A stretch of DNA of 64,000 bases from Actinoplanes teichomyceticus ATCC 31121 (lineage in GTDB: Bacteria; Actinomycetota; Actinomycetes; Mycobacteriales; Micromonosporaceae), in NCBI RefSeq assembly GCF_003711105.1, contig NZ_CP023865.1, forward strand, positions 62,001 through 126,000. The letters are read 5' to 3'. A program made the translations under genes and the position numbers. Below the pieces are notes generated by a model. The model saw nothing but the letters and a program-made list of their open reading frames with translations, was not told where the DNA came from and did not search any database. Positions 1 to 7,649 of the stretch are shown here, in pieces. Positions within the stretch are counted from its first letter, which is position 1. Each line of letters opens with the position of its first letter.

Positions 1-360
1 GGGATCACCTACCACGACCCGTGCTACCTGGGCCGGCACAACCGGGTCTTCGAGGCGCCGCGCGAGGTGCTGGGTTCGGCGATCGAGGGCGGACTCACCG
101 AGATGCCGCGCAACTCCGAGCGCTCCTTCTGCTGCGGCGCCGGCGGTGCGCGGATGTGGATGGAGGAGCGGATCGGCAAGCGGATCAACGTGGAGCGGAC
201 CGAGGAGGCCCTGGCCACCGGGGCGAAGACGATCGCGGTCGGCTGCCCGTTCTGCTACACGATGATCGGTGACGGGGTCACCGGCAAGGGCAAGCAGGAC
301 GAGGTCGAGGTGGTCGACGTCGCCACCGTGCTGCTGCGCTCGCTGAAGCAGGACGCCTGA
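1..360 (+). CDS. Fe-S oxidoreductase, C-terminal fragment (5' end outside window)
   Basis: The open frame runs from base 1, so the start lies upstream. The 119 visible residues form a cysteine-rich CCG-type domain as in heterodisulfide reductase subunit B and related electron-transfer proteins: HDPCYLGRHN (Cys8), a CCGAGG motif (Cys44-Cys45) followed by an MW pair, and GCPFC (Cys82, Cys85). These cysteines normally hold a [4Fe-4S]-type cluster. The fragment resembles the end of the long actinobacterial membrane Fe-S reductases of the Rv0338c type, which carry an N-terminal membrane part and ferredoxin domains not visible here. It is a cytoplasmic electron-transfer module; its substrate cannot be told from this fragment. 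The gene ends with TGA just before a strong hairpin. Confidence 0.85.
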   Translation, partial: GITYHDPCYLGRHNRVFEAPREVLGSAIEGGLTEMPRNSERSFCCGAGGARMWMEERIGKRINVERTEEALATGAKTIAVGCPFCYTMIGDGVTGKGKQDEVEVVDVATVLLRSLKQDA

Positions 361-367
361 CGGTTCC

Positions 368-401
368 GGAACGACCGGCCGCTTTCGCGGCCGGTCGTTC
401 C
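368..401. terminator. Bidirectional terminator hairpin
   Basis: Perfect 15-bp stem (368-382 with 387-401) around a TTTC loop, lying between the convergent ends of the Fe-S oxidoreductase and the GPP34 gene. There is no long T-run on either side, as is usual in high-GC actinomycetes. Confidence 0.85.
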
Positions 402-406
402 GTGTT

Positions 407-1069
407 TCAGCCGCTGATCGCGGCGGTGCTGGTGGCGGCGACGGCGCCGGCCATGATCGCGGTCTGGATGTCCTGGATCGCCCGTTTCACCGCGGCCGCC
501 GCCCAGGAGCCTTCGCCGATCTCCTTGAGCCGGGCCTTGACCTGCCTGCGGTCCAGGTCGGGGAAGACCTTGCGCTCCATCTGGGTCGCGGCGACCAGGG
601 AGCAGAGCGCGGCGGTACGCGCGTCGACCTCCCCCGCCGTCGTCACCGCCACCCGCATCCGCTGCCGGGCATCGGTCTCGGCGACCGGTTCGGCGCCGTA
701 CGCCGCCGGGTACGTCGTACGCGGGAAGACCCACAGCACGGTCCCGTGCTCGACCCGGAGCACCTCGGCCGAAATCAGGTGATCAAGGACACGCTTCCGT
801 GTGCCTTTCGCGAACTTCCCCACCCAGTGGGCGGGTTTGCGGGAGCGCGCGTCGTCACGGATCCTGGTCAGCGCGTCGTCCACCAGCGGGTCGCCGGTGG
901 GCCTCGGGTCCACCACGGCCACCTTCTGGCCGACCACGTCGATCCGGCCGGCCAGGGCCAGTTCCAGCAACAACGCCCCACCCAGCCCGTAATCCAGGCG
1001 GATGCTGTCGAGGATCTTGCGGCCCTCGTCGTCGTACGCCAGGAGCAGCAGCTCACCGAGAAGGTTCAT
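407..1069 (-). CDS. GPP34 (GOLPH3-like) family protein
   Basis: The 220-residue product matches the bacterial GPP34 family, relatives of the eukaryotic Golgi phosphoprotein 3 that binds phosphatidylinositol-4-phosphate. The family start MNLLGELLLLAYDDEGRK and the following mostly helical segment (LGGALLLELALAGRI, later WVGKFAKGTRKRVLDHLI) are characteristic, and the length is normal. There is no signal peptide or membrane span, so it is probably cytoplasmic or peripheral at the membrane. Its function in actinomycetes is not established. The ATG at 1069 is preceded by TAACGT exactly 6 nt upstream and by no ribosome-binding site, which suggests a leaderless mRNA. It is divergent from the CNNM/CBS pair. 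Confidence 0.9.
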   Translation of the reverse strand: MNLLGELLLLAYDDEGRKILDSIRLDYGLGGALLLELALAGRIDVVGQKVAVVDPRPTGDPLVDDALTRIRDDARSRKPAHWVGKFAKGTRKRVLDHLISAEVLRVEHGTVLWVFPRTTYPAAYGAEPVAETDARQRMRVAVTTAGEVDARTAALCSLVAATQMERKVFPDLDRRQVKARLKEIGEGSWAAAAVKRAIQDIQTAIMAGAVAATSTAAISG

Positions 1070-1075
1070 GACTCG

Positions 1076-1081
1076 ACGTTA
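1076..1081 (-). promoter_or_regulatory. -10 hexamer of leaderless GPP34 gene
   Basis: TAACGT, then 6 nt, then the ATG at 1069. A 6-bp inverted repeat (CCCTGT/ACAGGG, 1087-1103) sits just upstream, in the -35 to -10 spacer zone, and could be an operator. The hexamer is seen directly; its function is inferred. Confidence 0.5.
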
Positions 1082-1155
1082 GAGGGCCCTGTCATCCACA
1101 GGGTTAGTGCCGGAAGGCACCGGTCCGGCAGAATGAGGTCCGAGGTGAAGCGATC

Positions 1156-2493
1156 ATGGACGGCCTGCTCCTGACCGCGGTGCTCCCGCTGGCGGCTTTC
1201 GCGCTGCTGACGGCGGGCAACGCGTTTTTCGTGGCCGCCGAATTCGGTTTGGTCACCGTCGACCGGGCGGAGATCGACAAGCGTGCCGCCGCGGGTGACC
1301 GCCGGGCCGGCACGGTGCGCAACGCGCTGCACGAGCTCTCCTTCCAGCTCTCCGGCGCCCAGCTCGGCATCACGCTGACCGCGCTGCTCACCGGGTACCT
1401 GGCCGAGCCGGCCCTGTCCCGGTTGATCACCCCGGTGGTGGAGCCGGTGGCCGGATCCGCCACCGACACCATCACGCACGTGCTCGCGCTGGTCATCGCC
1501 ACCCTGCTGTCGATGCTCTTCGGCGAGCTGGTGCCGAAGAACGCGGCGCTGGCCCGCCCGATGGGGATGGCTCTGACCACCGCGGCGCCCCTGCGCGCCT
1601 TCTCCCGGCTCTTCCGATGGATGATCGCCGCGCTGAACGGGACGGCGAACTGGCTGGTCCGCCGGATCGGCATCGAGCCGCAGGAGGAGCTGGCCAGCGC
1701 CCGCTCGCCGGAGGAGCTGGGCCTGCTCGCCGCGATCAGCGCCCGGGCCGGCGCGCTGCCGACCGAGACCGCGACGCTGATGCGCCGCACCATCCGGTTC
1801 GGCGAGAAACGTGCGGCCAAGGCGATGACCCCGCGGGTCGACGTGGTCGGGCTCAAGACCACGGCCAGCGCCGCCGATCTGATCACGGTGGCCCGCCGGA
1901 CCGGGCACACCCGCTTCCCGGTGTACGAGAACACCCTCGACGTGGTGACCGGCGTGGCCGGCGTCAACGACGCGCTCGGGGTGCCGCCGGAGCGCCGCGC
2001 CGCCACCAAGGTGTCCGCGCTGGCCCGCGAGCCGGTCTACGTGCCGGAGAGCCTCGGCCTGGACAAGGTGCTGGCCGCGCTCCGGGCCGCCGACGCCGAC
2101 CTGGCGATCGTGGTGGACGAGTACGGCGGGACCGACGGCGTGGTCACCGTCGAGGACCTGATCGAGGAACTGGTCGGGGAGATCGCCGACGAGTACGACA
2201 CCGAGGTCGGCGAGACCGGCATCGTCGAGCTGACCGCCCCGGGCGGGGAGAAGACGTTCCTGGTCGACGCCCTGCTGCGGGAGGACGAGGTGCTCGAGCA
2301 GACCGGGTTCGCGCTGCCCGAGGGGCCGTACGAGACGCTCGCCGGTTTCCTGCTCGCCCGGCTCGGCCACATCCCGGTGGTCGGCGAGTCCCTGGAGGAG
2401 CACGGGTGGGAGTTCACCGTGATGGAGGTGGACCGGCACCGGATCGAGCAGGTCCGCGTGGTCGCCCCGCCGGAGGACCCGGCCGATGACTGA
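1156..2493 (+). CDS. CNNM/CorC-type membrane protein with CBS pair (hemolysin C family)
   Basis: The 445-residue protein has a DUF21/CNNM transmembrane domain (about residues 1-190, with hydrophobic segments near 5-27 and 103-125), a CBS-domain pair (about 215-340, starting at AMTPRVDVVGL near 224 and containing DEYGGTDGVVTVEDLIEELVG near 320), and a C-terminal CorC/HlyC domain. Family members bind nucleotides through the CBS pair and have been linked to Mg2+/Co2+ efflux; 'hemolysin' is a historical label. The ATG follows a GAGGTGA ribosome-binding site. Its last 8 bp overlap the start of a shorter paralogue, so the two are probably translated together and may form a heterodimer. Confidence 0.92.
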   Translation: MDGLLLTAVLPLAAFALLTAGNAFFVAAEFGLVTVDRAEIDKRAAAGDRRAGTVRNALHELSFQLSGAQLGITLTALLTGYLAEPALSRLITPVVEPVAGSATDTITHVLALVIATLLSMLFGELVPKNAALARPMGMALTTAAPLRAFSRLFRWMIAALNGTANWLVRRIGIEPQEELASARSPEELGLLAAISARAGALPTETATLMRRTIRFGEKRAAKAMTPRVDVVGLKTTASAADLITVARRTGHTRFPVYENTLDVVTGVAGVNDALGVPPERRAATKVSALAREPVYVPESLGLDKVLAALRAADADLAIVVDEYGGTDGVVTVEDLIEELVGEIADEYDTEVGETGIVELTAPGGEKTFLVDALLREDEVLEQTGFALPEGPYETLAGFLLARLGHIPVVGESLEEHGWEFTVMEVDRHRIEQVRVVAPPEDPADD

Positions 2494-3532
2494 GCTGATC
2501 GTCACCGCGGTGCTGCTGCTGGGCAACGGGCTCTTCGTCGGCGGCGAGTTCGCGCTGATCGCCTCCCGCCGGACCGCGCTGGAGCCGCTGGCCGCCACCT
2601 CCAAGGCGGCCCGCTGGGCGCTGTCCGCGATGAACCAGATCCCGCTGATGATCGCCGGCGCCCAGCTCGGCATCACCATCTGCTCGCTGGCGCTCGGCGC
2701 GATCGCCGAGCCCGCCCTGGCGCACCTGCTGGAGGACCCGTTCCACGCGGCCGGCCTGCCGGAACGGGCGGTGCACCCGGTCGCCTTCGTGCTCGCCCTG
2801 ATGGTGGTGGTCTTCCTGCACACCGTGGTCGGCGAGATGGTGCCGAAGAACATCACCCTGGCCGGGCCGGAACGCTCCGCGCTCATCCTGGGCCCGTTCA
2901 TGCTGGCCTTCTGCACCGCCACCAAGCCGCTGCTGATCGCGATGCGCTGGGCTTCCCGGACGGTGCTCAAGTTGTGGAAGATCGAGGCGACCGACGCGGT
3001 CAAGACGGTGTTCACCGCGGAGGAGCTGGCCGGCATGGTCACCCAGGCGCGCAGCGAGGGCCTGCTCGGCTCCGAGCAGTACGCCCGGATCCACGCCGCG
3101 CTCGGCCTGAACAGCCGGACGGCCGCGGACACCCTGCTGCCGTGGTCGCGGGTGACCACGGTGGCCGCCGACGTGTCCCCGGCGACGCTGGAGGCGGTGG
3201 CCACCCGCAGCGGCCGGTCACGCTTTCCGGTGGTGCAGCGGGACACCCGGCGGGTGCTCGGGTTCGTCCACGTCAAGGACGTGCTCGGCTATTCCGGGGC
3301 GCAGCGGCGGCTGCCCATCCCGGCCGAGGTGATCCGGCCGCTCGCCGTGGTGGCGCCGGAGCGCAGCCTGGCCGATCTGCTGCTCACCATGCGCCGGGAC
3401 CGGCTGCACATCGTGCTGGTCAGCGACGGGCGGCGGCCGCTCGGGGTGATCACGCTGGACGACGTGCTGCACGCGGTGGTCGGCGAGCCGGCCGGGGCCG
3501 CGCAGCTCCCGGCGGCGGTCCGCCCGCGCTGA
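2486..3532 (+). CDS. CNNM/CBS membrane protein, short paralogue
   Basis: The 348-residue protein has the same DUF21/CNNM membrane domain (GNGLFVGGEFALIASRR near the start, VVGEMVPKNITLAGPE near 115-130) and a CBS pair (about 210-335), but it lacks the C-terminal CorC/HlyC domain of its neighbour. The gene starts inside the end of the upstream gene (8-bp overlap, ATG at 2486), which implies translational coupling. A full-length plus a truncated paralogue side by side is a common arrangement in actinobacteria and suggests a heteromeric cation-transport complex. The tandem 53-bp repeat begins exactly at its stop codon. Confidence 0.9.
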   Translation: MTELIVTAVLLLGNGLFVGGEFALIASRRTALEPLAATSKAARWALSAMNQIPLMIAGAQLGITICSLALGAIAEPALAHLLEDPFHAAGLPERAVHPVAFVLALMVVVFLHTVVGEMVPKNITLAGPERSALILGPFMLAFCTATKPLLIAMRWASRTVLKLWKIEATDAVKTVFTAEELAGMVTQARSEGLLGSEQYARIHAALGLNSRTAADTLLPWSRVTTVAADVSPATLEAVATRSGRSRFPVVQRDTRRVLGFVHVKDVLGYSGAQRRLPIPAEVIRPLAVVAPERSLADLLLTMRRDRLHIVLVSDGRRPLGVITLDDVLHAVVGEPAGAAQLPAAVRPR

Positions 3533-3755
3533 CGCTGGGCTGGGGGTCCGGCCGGTGGCTGGTTGCCGTGGTCCGGCTCCGGTGACGGTGGGCTGGGGGT
3601 CCGGCCGGTGGGTGGTTGCCGTGGTCCGGCTCCGGTGACGGTGGGCTGGGGGTCCGGCCGGTGGCTGGTTGCCGTCGTCCGGCTCCGCTGACGGTGCGGC
3701 CGCGGCCCGGCCGGTGGGTGGTTGCGCTGCGGTCCGCCCCGGCTGAGCGGGCCGG
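3530..3755. repeat. 53-bp tandem repeat, 3 copies plus a degenerate fourth
   Basis: Units start at 3530, 3583, 3636 and 3689 with an exact 53-bp period; the first three differ by only a few substitutions and the fourth decays. The first unit begins with the TGA stop of the CNNM/CBS paralogue. The rest of the gap up to 3975 holds no convincing gene. Confidence 0.9.
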
Positions 3756-3975
3756 GTGTGCGGCGTCCGGCTCCGCTGCGGGCCCGCCGTCCGAGGCCGA
3801 CGGCGGTGCGAGTCGCCGGTGACTTCCGCGTCCGCCGTCTATGCCTGAGGTCCATTCGTGAGTGGTGACGCTGGGGTCGCTCGGGTTCGGCGGATCGGGC
3901 TAACGCGTTCGGGTGGTCTTTCCCAGGTCCGGAGTTTCAACGCGGCCCGGAACCGACAATGCGGACAATAACCCC

Positions 3976-4833
3976 ATGTTTCACTCCCGGCGGCGTGCCG
4001 TTCCGATCGGTGCCCTGTCAATGACCCTTGTACTGGGCAGCCTTGTCCTCCTGACCCCCCACTCCGTCAGCACCGCGGCGGGCGCTCAGCCCGCCTACCA
4101 CCTGCTTCCCCCGCCCTCGGCCGGGGCGCTCCCCAATGCCACGCGTTTCCCGGCCTCCGCCGACCTCAGCCGCATCCAGGTGGCCACCGCGCCGGTGAGC
4201 CTGCGCTACGACTTCGACGCCGGGGTGGGCCGCCCCATCGCGGACACCGCGGGCGGCCACGAACTGCGGCCGCTCGGGCGCAACGGCGGGATGCTGCGCC
4301 TCGTACCGGAAGGAGCCGGCCTGGCCGTCGCCTATCCGGACCGATGCACCCTTCCCCGGGAACGGGATTGCCCCCGGGCGATCCTCGAAGGCCAGCGGGA
4401 CGACAGCCTGAACCCGGGCCGCCGCCCGCTGCGCTACGGCGCCTCCGTCCTGATGACCCACGGTGACCTCGCGGACGGCGCGAACGTGCTGCAGAAGGGG
4501 TACTCGGTCGGCGGGGTGAGCCAGTTCAAGCTGCAGGTCGATCACCGGCAGGGGCATCCGAGCTGTGTGATCGCCGGCAACCCGGCGCGCATCTACCGCG
4601 CCGAGCCGCGCATCGACGTGGCCGACGGGCGCTGGCACGACCTGGAGTGCAACCGCACCGAGAACAGGCTGGTCATGCTGGTGGACGGGGTGCCCAGCGC
4701 GGCGGTCCCGGTGCCGCCGACGCTGTCCGTGGCGAACGCCGAGCCGCTGCGGGTCGGAGGCAAGGGGCCCGGCCGCGGCAACGACCAGTTCGCCGGCGAG
4801 ATCGACAACGTGTTCCTGGACATCGGCGCATAG
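3976..4833 (+). CDS. Secreted LamG/concanavalin-like domain protein
   Basis: The 285-residue product starts with a classical signal peptide (basic MFHSRRRAVPIG, hydrophobic core ALSMTLVLGSLVLLT, likely cleavage near AAGAQP). The mature part reads as one jelly-roll LamG-like domain: SLRYDFDAGVGRPIADTAG is the typical first strand, DGRWHDLECNR the middle motif and FAGEIDNVFLDIG the last strand. Two cysteine pairs (CTLPRERDC; Cys in HPSC and LEC) probably form disulfides. Such domains bind sugars or proteins outside the cell; the ligand is unknown. ATG 3976 was chosen over an in-frame GTG at 3913 because the signal peptide begins here. A weak GACAAT hexamer lies 6 nt upstream, so the mRNA may be leaderless. 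Confidence 0.85.
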   Translation: MFHSRRRAVPIGALSMTLVLGSLVLLTPHSVSTAAGAQPAYHLLPPPSAGALPNATRFPASADLSRIQVATAPVSLRYDFDAGVGRPIADTAGGHELRPLGRNGGMLRLVPEGAGLAVAYPDRCTLPRERDCPRAILEGQRDDSLNPGRRPLRYGASVLMTHGDLADGANVLQKGYSVGGVSQFKLQVDHRQGHPSCVIAGNPARIYRAEPRIDVADGRWHDLECNRTENRLVMLVDGVPSAAVPVPPTLSVANAEPLRVGGKGPGRGNDQFAGEIDNVFLDIGA

Positions 4834-4842
4834 GTAGCCGTA

Positions 4843-4872
4843 CTACATATGTAGCTGAGTTACGTATATAGT
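4843..4872 (+). promoter_or_regulatory. PadR operator and leaderless -10
   Basis: A perfect 12-bp palindrome CTACATATGTAG (4843-4854) is followed by an A/T-rich second half-site region TTACGTATATAGT. TATAGT at 4867-4872 fits a -10 box and is 6 nt from the GTG start of padR. An A/T-rich palindrome over its own promoter is typical of autoregulated PadR genes; binding itself is inferred. Confidence 0.65.
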
Positions 4873-4878
4873 TCGGGC

Positions 4879-5238
4879 GTGACGAGTTCCGACGCGCCCG
4901 GCGGCTGGCTGTCCCCGATGCGCGAGCCGACGTACTTCATCCTGGCCGCGCTGCAGGACGAGCCCCGGCACGGCTACGCGATCATCAAGCGCGCCGCGGA
5001 GCTGTCCGGAGGCCGGGTCAGACCGGCGACCGGCACCCTCTACACCGCGCTCGACCGGCTCGCCGGCGAGGGTTTCGTGCGGGTGGTGCGGGAGGAGACG
5101 GTCAACGGTCGCGTCCGCCGGTACTACGCGCTCACCCCGGACGGGCTGGCCGCCCTGCGCGCCGAGGCGGTGCGGCTCGCCGAGGCCGCGAGCGTGGTCA
5201 TCACCCTGTCCCCGCGTGCCGCGGGCGGCCCGGCATGA
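4879..5238 (+). CDS. PadR family transcriptional regulator
   Basis: The 119-residue protein carries the PadR winged helix: EPTYFILAALQDEPRHGYAI (helix 1 and the HGY signature), GGRVRPATGTLYTALDRL (recognition helix with the conserved GTLY) and the wing VNGRVRRYYALTPDGLAAL. The dimerising C-terminal helix is short, as in the PadR-s2 group. GTG 4879 was chosen because it lies 6 nt after a TATAGT hexamer; an ATG at 4918 would still keep the whole domain. It overlaps the next gene by 4 bp (ATGA), so the two form an operon. It probably represses its own operon through the CTACATATGTAG palindrome; the inducer is unknown. Confidence 0.92.
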   Translation: MTSSDAPGGWLSPMREPTYFILAALQDEPRHGYAIIKRAAELSGGRVRPATGTLYTALDRLAGEGFVRVVREETVNGRVRRYYALTPDGLAALRAEAVRLAEAASVVITLSPRAAGGPA

Positions 5239-6077
5239 CCACCCCGCTGGAGCGGACCTACGGCCGCCTGCTGCGCCTCTATCCGCCGGCGTTCCGCCGC
5301 GAGCGGGGCCCGGAGATGCTCGGCACGCTGCTCGACATGGCCGACGACGCCGGCCGGTCATGGCCGGCGCCCCGCGAGGTCGTCGCGATCGTGCTCGGCG
5401 CTCTGCGGATGCGGGCCGGCCGGCATCCGGGCGCCAGCGCCCGCGACGACCGGCTGACCGCCATCCGGGTCGGCGCGTTGCTGCTGATCGTCCAGGGCTG
5501 CACCGACCCGCTCGTGTCGCTCGCCGCCGACGCGGTCCATCGGATCCCGGGGGACCGCCATCCCGCGGCAACCCTCGGCGGCGCGGTCCTCGGCATGATC
5601 GCCCTGCTGCTGGCGGTCCGCGGACGTCACCTGGCCGCCGCGATCGGGCTGCTCCCGGCCGGCCTCGGCGGCCGGTGGCAGTTCCTCGTCGCCGCCGTGC
5701 TCCTGGTGATGCTTTTCGGTCACCGTCCGCTTCCCGCGACGGGACTGCTTCGGTACGCACCACTGGTCCCGTTGCCGCTCCCGCTGCTCGCGGAGTTGTC
5801 CGGGCAGGCGTTCCCGCAGATCGCCGGCATTCTGCGGTTCGGCTTCTGGGCCGCCCTGGCCGGCGCCGCACTGCTCTGGGTGGCCGTCGACGAGCGGGTC
5901 ACGATGGCGGTCGGCGTGCTGTATCTGGGCGGTCTGATCATCCAGATCGGGTACGTGGCGGCCGAGGGCGTCCACAACTATGCCTGGGCGGCGCTGGACC
6001 TGGGACTCACCGCGTTGCCGGCGGCGATGCTGCTCGGCTCGGCGGGCGAGGCCGCCCACCGCCGCGCCAAGCTCTGA
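5235..6077 (+). CDS. Multi-pass membrane protein co-transcribed with padR
   Basis: The 280-residue protein begins with a soluble segment (MTTPLERTYGRLLRLYPPAFRRERGPEMLGTLLDMA) common to actinobacterial membrane proteins encoded beside PadR regulators, where YPPAFRRERG is the recurring motif. About six or seven hydrophobic helices follow, from about residue 75 to 270. No catalytic or transport motif is visible. The ATGA overlap with padR and the conserved pairing suggest it is the target of that regulator, possibly a stress-responsive membrane component, but its function is unknown. Confidence 0.85.
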   Translation: MTTPLERTYGRLLRLYPPAFRRERGPEMLGTLLDMADDAGRSWPAPREVVAIVLGALRMRAGRHPGASARDDRLTAIRVGALLLIVQGCTDPLVSLAADAVHRIPGDRHPAATLGGAVLGMIALLLAVRGRHLAAAIGLLPAGLGGRWQFLVAAVLLVMLFGHRPLPATGLLRYAPLVPLPLPLLAELSGQAFPQIAGILRFGFWAALAGAALLWVAVDERVTMAVGVLYLGGLIIQIGYVAAEGVHNYAWAALDLGLTALPAAMLLGSAGEAAHRRAKL

Positions 6078-6139
6078 GGGGCGCCGGTTTGGCACCGCCG
6101 ATCGTCGCGGGCGGGATGGATGGCGCAGGTGGGTGCGCA

Positions 6140-6265
6140 TGGCGAGGCACCGGCATTCCGCCGTGGCGGGCATTCCGCCGTGGCGGCGCGCCACCACGGC
6201 GGGCGCGCGGCCGTGGCGGGCGCGCGGCCGTGGCGGGCGCGCGGCGCCTGGGTCGGCGCGCGGAA
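6140..6265. repeat. Short GC-rich repeats (17-bp unit)
   Basis: The 339-bp gap before the tRNA holds an irregular then regular array. The unit GCCGTGGCGGGCGCGCG recurs with a 17-bp step around 6200-6250, preceded by degenerate and inverted copies of CCGTGGCGG. No gene is supported in 6078-6371. Confidence 0.7.
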
Positions 6266-6371
6266 AGGCTCCGGCGCGCAGAGTTGCTCCCGGCTCCGGC
6301 CTGCGGTCCGCAACCGGTTCGACGCGGGGACGTGTCGAGGCGGTGGTGCGCCGACCGGACGATCAACGACC

Positions 6372-6408
6372 GAGGGCCAAGCCGGGAACGTGTCCTGGCC
6401 TGGCCCTC
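6372..6408 (-). terminator. Likely tRNA-Gly terminator hairpin
   Basis: A 12-bp stem with one mismatch (6372-6383 with 6397-6408) and a 13-nt loop lies directly downstream of the minus-strand tRNA. There is no U-run. Confidence 0.5.
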
Positions 6409-6416
6409 GATGTCCG

Positions 6417-6487
6417 AGCGGGTGACGGGAATCGAACCCGCACTGTCAGCTTGGGAAGCTGATGTTCTGCCATTGAACTACACCCGC
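6417..6487 (-). tRNA. tRNA-Gly (anticodon CCC)
   Basis: Read on the minus strand, the 71-nt sequence folds as a full cloverleaf. Acceptor stem GCGGGTG pairs with CACCCGC, D-stem GTTC with GAAC, anticodon stem TCAGC with GCTGA around the loop TTCCCAA (anticodon CCC), and T-arm GCGGG with CCCGT around TTCGATT. The discriminator is T. CCA is not encoded. It reads GGG glycine codons. Confidence 0.95.
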
Positions 6488-6679
6488 AAGCGGCCCCACT
6501 ATACCTGATTATCCGGCTCCGTGGCGCACGCACCCCGCAATGTGGTCACCTCCGTGCCGGTCGGCGCAGGTGGGCGGGGGAAGAGCTGCTGGCTTCGGTG
6601 CTGACGTCCGGCGCGTCGTTGCGACGCGGCGGTGGTCGGTGACCGAGGTGAGGCGGTCGTTCCGGTGGGCCCGAGCGGA

Positions 6680-6875
6680 CGGGACGCGCGTGGCGGCCCG
6701 GTATGGGCCGTTGGGAGCGAGCGCGGTGGCCCGGTGTGGGCCGTTGGGAACGCGCGTGGCGGCCCGGTGTGGGCCGTTGGGAACGCGCGTGGCGGCCCGG
6801 TGTGGGCCGTTGGGAACGCGCGCGGTGGTCCGGTGTGGGTCGTTGGGAACGTACCGGTGGCCCGGTGTGGTCGCG
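6680..6875. repeat. 33-bp tandem repeat, about 6 copies
   Basis: Units containing GGGCCGTTGGG recur at 6705, 6738, 6771, 6804 and 6837 with an exact 33-bp step, and partial copies flank them. Because 33 is a multiple of 3, several frames on both strands stay open across the array. None has a ribosome-binding site or family match, so I treat 6488-7012 as non-coding. Confidence 0.9.
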
Positions 6876-7012
6876 GGAAAGGCGCCCCGGCATGGACGAC
6901 CGCGCCACGGCGTCTTCGCCGCCGGGCACCCGCTCCTGCCTCCTGGTCCTGTGCGGGATGCCGGCTGCTGGGTAACGGGATGCCGGGGTGGCGGGGTGGT
7001 GGGGTGCCGGGA

Positions 7013-7519
7013 TCAGCCGACCATGGCCAGCTGGCGGGGTAACTTCCGGGGCTCGTGCCAGCTCTGCGAGACGGGGATCGACAGCGGCGCGGAGGCCAGT
7101 GGCAGAGCGCCCGAGGGCCCGTGGTGGCGCAGGGTCGCGGACTCGATGGTGAGCTCGAAGAGCCGCCAGTCGACGTCCGGTGAGGCGCGCAGGGCGCCGG
7201 CGATGATCGCGACGGTGCGTGGGTCGCGGACCGGGTGGGCCCGGCCGGTCAGGTAGGCCTCGTCGTCGCTCTCCTCGGGCGGGTAGGAGTGCAGCGCGTA
7301 GCGGGGGTCGCGCTCCAGGTCGCGCCGTTTCGGGGAGGCGACCAGGAAGCAGTAGAGGCCGCCACCGGCGAAGACCGGTGAGACCGGGTGCACCCGGGGG
7401 CCGCCGTCGGGGCGGATGGTGGCGAGGTAGCCCATGCCGGGGCCGTACTGCTGCAGGAGCGCACGGATGCCGGCGGCGAGCGACGGCTCGGCGGCGGCGA
7501 ATTCGGACCAGGAAGCCAT
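7013..7519 (-). CDS. Pyridoxamine 5'-phosphate oxidase-like (FMN/F420-binding split barrel) protein
   Basis: The 168-residue protein has the PNPOx-like split beta-barrel: [25 protein letters not shown] (strands 1-3), [24 protein letters not shown] (the K-x-R-DL-x-RDPR motif typical of flavin/F420-binding members), and [11 protein letters not shown]. Members reduce or oxidise small molecules, or bind F420 or heme; the substrate here is unknown. The ATG at 7519 lies 6 nt after TAGAGT, implying a leaderless mRNA. A perfect LexA box immediately abuts that -10, so the gene is a strong candidate for SOS control, which would be unusual for this family. It is divergent from dcd. Confidence 0.9.
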   Translation of the reverse strand: MASWSEFAAAEPSLAAGIRALLQQYGPGMGYLATIRPDGGPRVHPVSPVFAGGGLYCFLVASPKRRDLERDPRYALHSYPPEESDDEAYLTGRAHPVRDPRTVAIIAGALRASPDVDWRLFELTIESATLRHHGPSGALPLASAPLSIPVSQSWHEPRKLPRQLAMVG

Positions 7520-7525
7520 GCAGAC

Positions 7526-7547
7526 ACTCTATCGAACAGGTGTTCGA
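7526..7547 (-). promoter_or_regulatory. Leaderless -10 plus perfect LexA (SOS) box
   Basis: TAGAGT (7526-7531, minus strand) is 6 nt from the PNPOx start codon. TCGAAC-AGGT-GTTCGA (7532-7547) matches the actinobacterial LexA consensus TCGAAC-N4-GTTCGA at every fixed position and fills the -10/-35 spacer. A lone half-site (ATCGAAC) lies about 20 bp further upstream. Confidence 0.8.
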
Positions 7548-7637
7548 CGCAACTATCGAACACGCCGATCGGGGGATGCGGGGATGTCGGCGGCGCACCC
7601 TGCCGGGCCGCGTGGACCGGTCGCATCACCCCGTCGG

Positions 7638-7643
7638 TATGGT
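7638..7643 (+). promoter_or_regulatory. dcd: -10 hexamer of leaderless dcd
   Basis: TATGGT is followed by 6 nt and then the dcd ATG at 7650, with no Shine-Dalgarno sequence. The LexA box of the divergent gene lies about 90 bp upstream. Confidence 0.55.
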
Positions 7644-7649
7644 GTTGCG

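Noticed and set aside
1087..1103. DnaA box near ATCCACAGG
   Set aside because: Only ATCCACA matches; it is better explained as an arm of the CCCTGT/ACAGGG inverted repeat.
1066..3276. 736-residue minus-strand open frame opposite the CNNM/CBS genes
   Set aside because: Shadow of the plus-strand genes; no domain, no ribosome-binding site, and the plus strand has clear families.
6632..7042. Plus-strand frame giving periodic GPVWAVGNARG peptide
   Set aside because: Result of the 33-bp repeat; no ribosome-binding site, no family, overlaps the end of the PNPOx gene.
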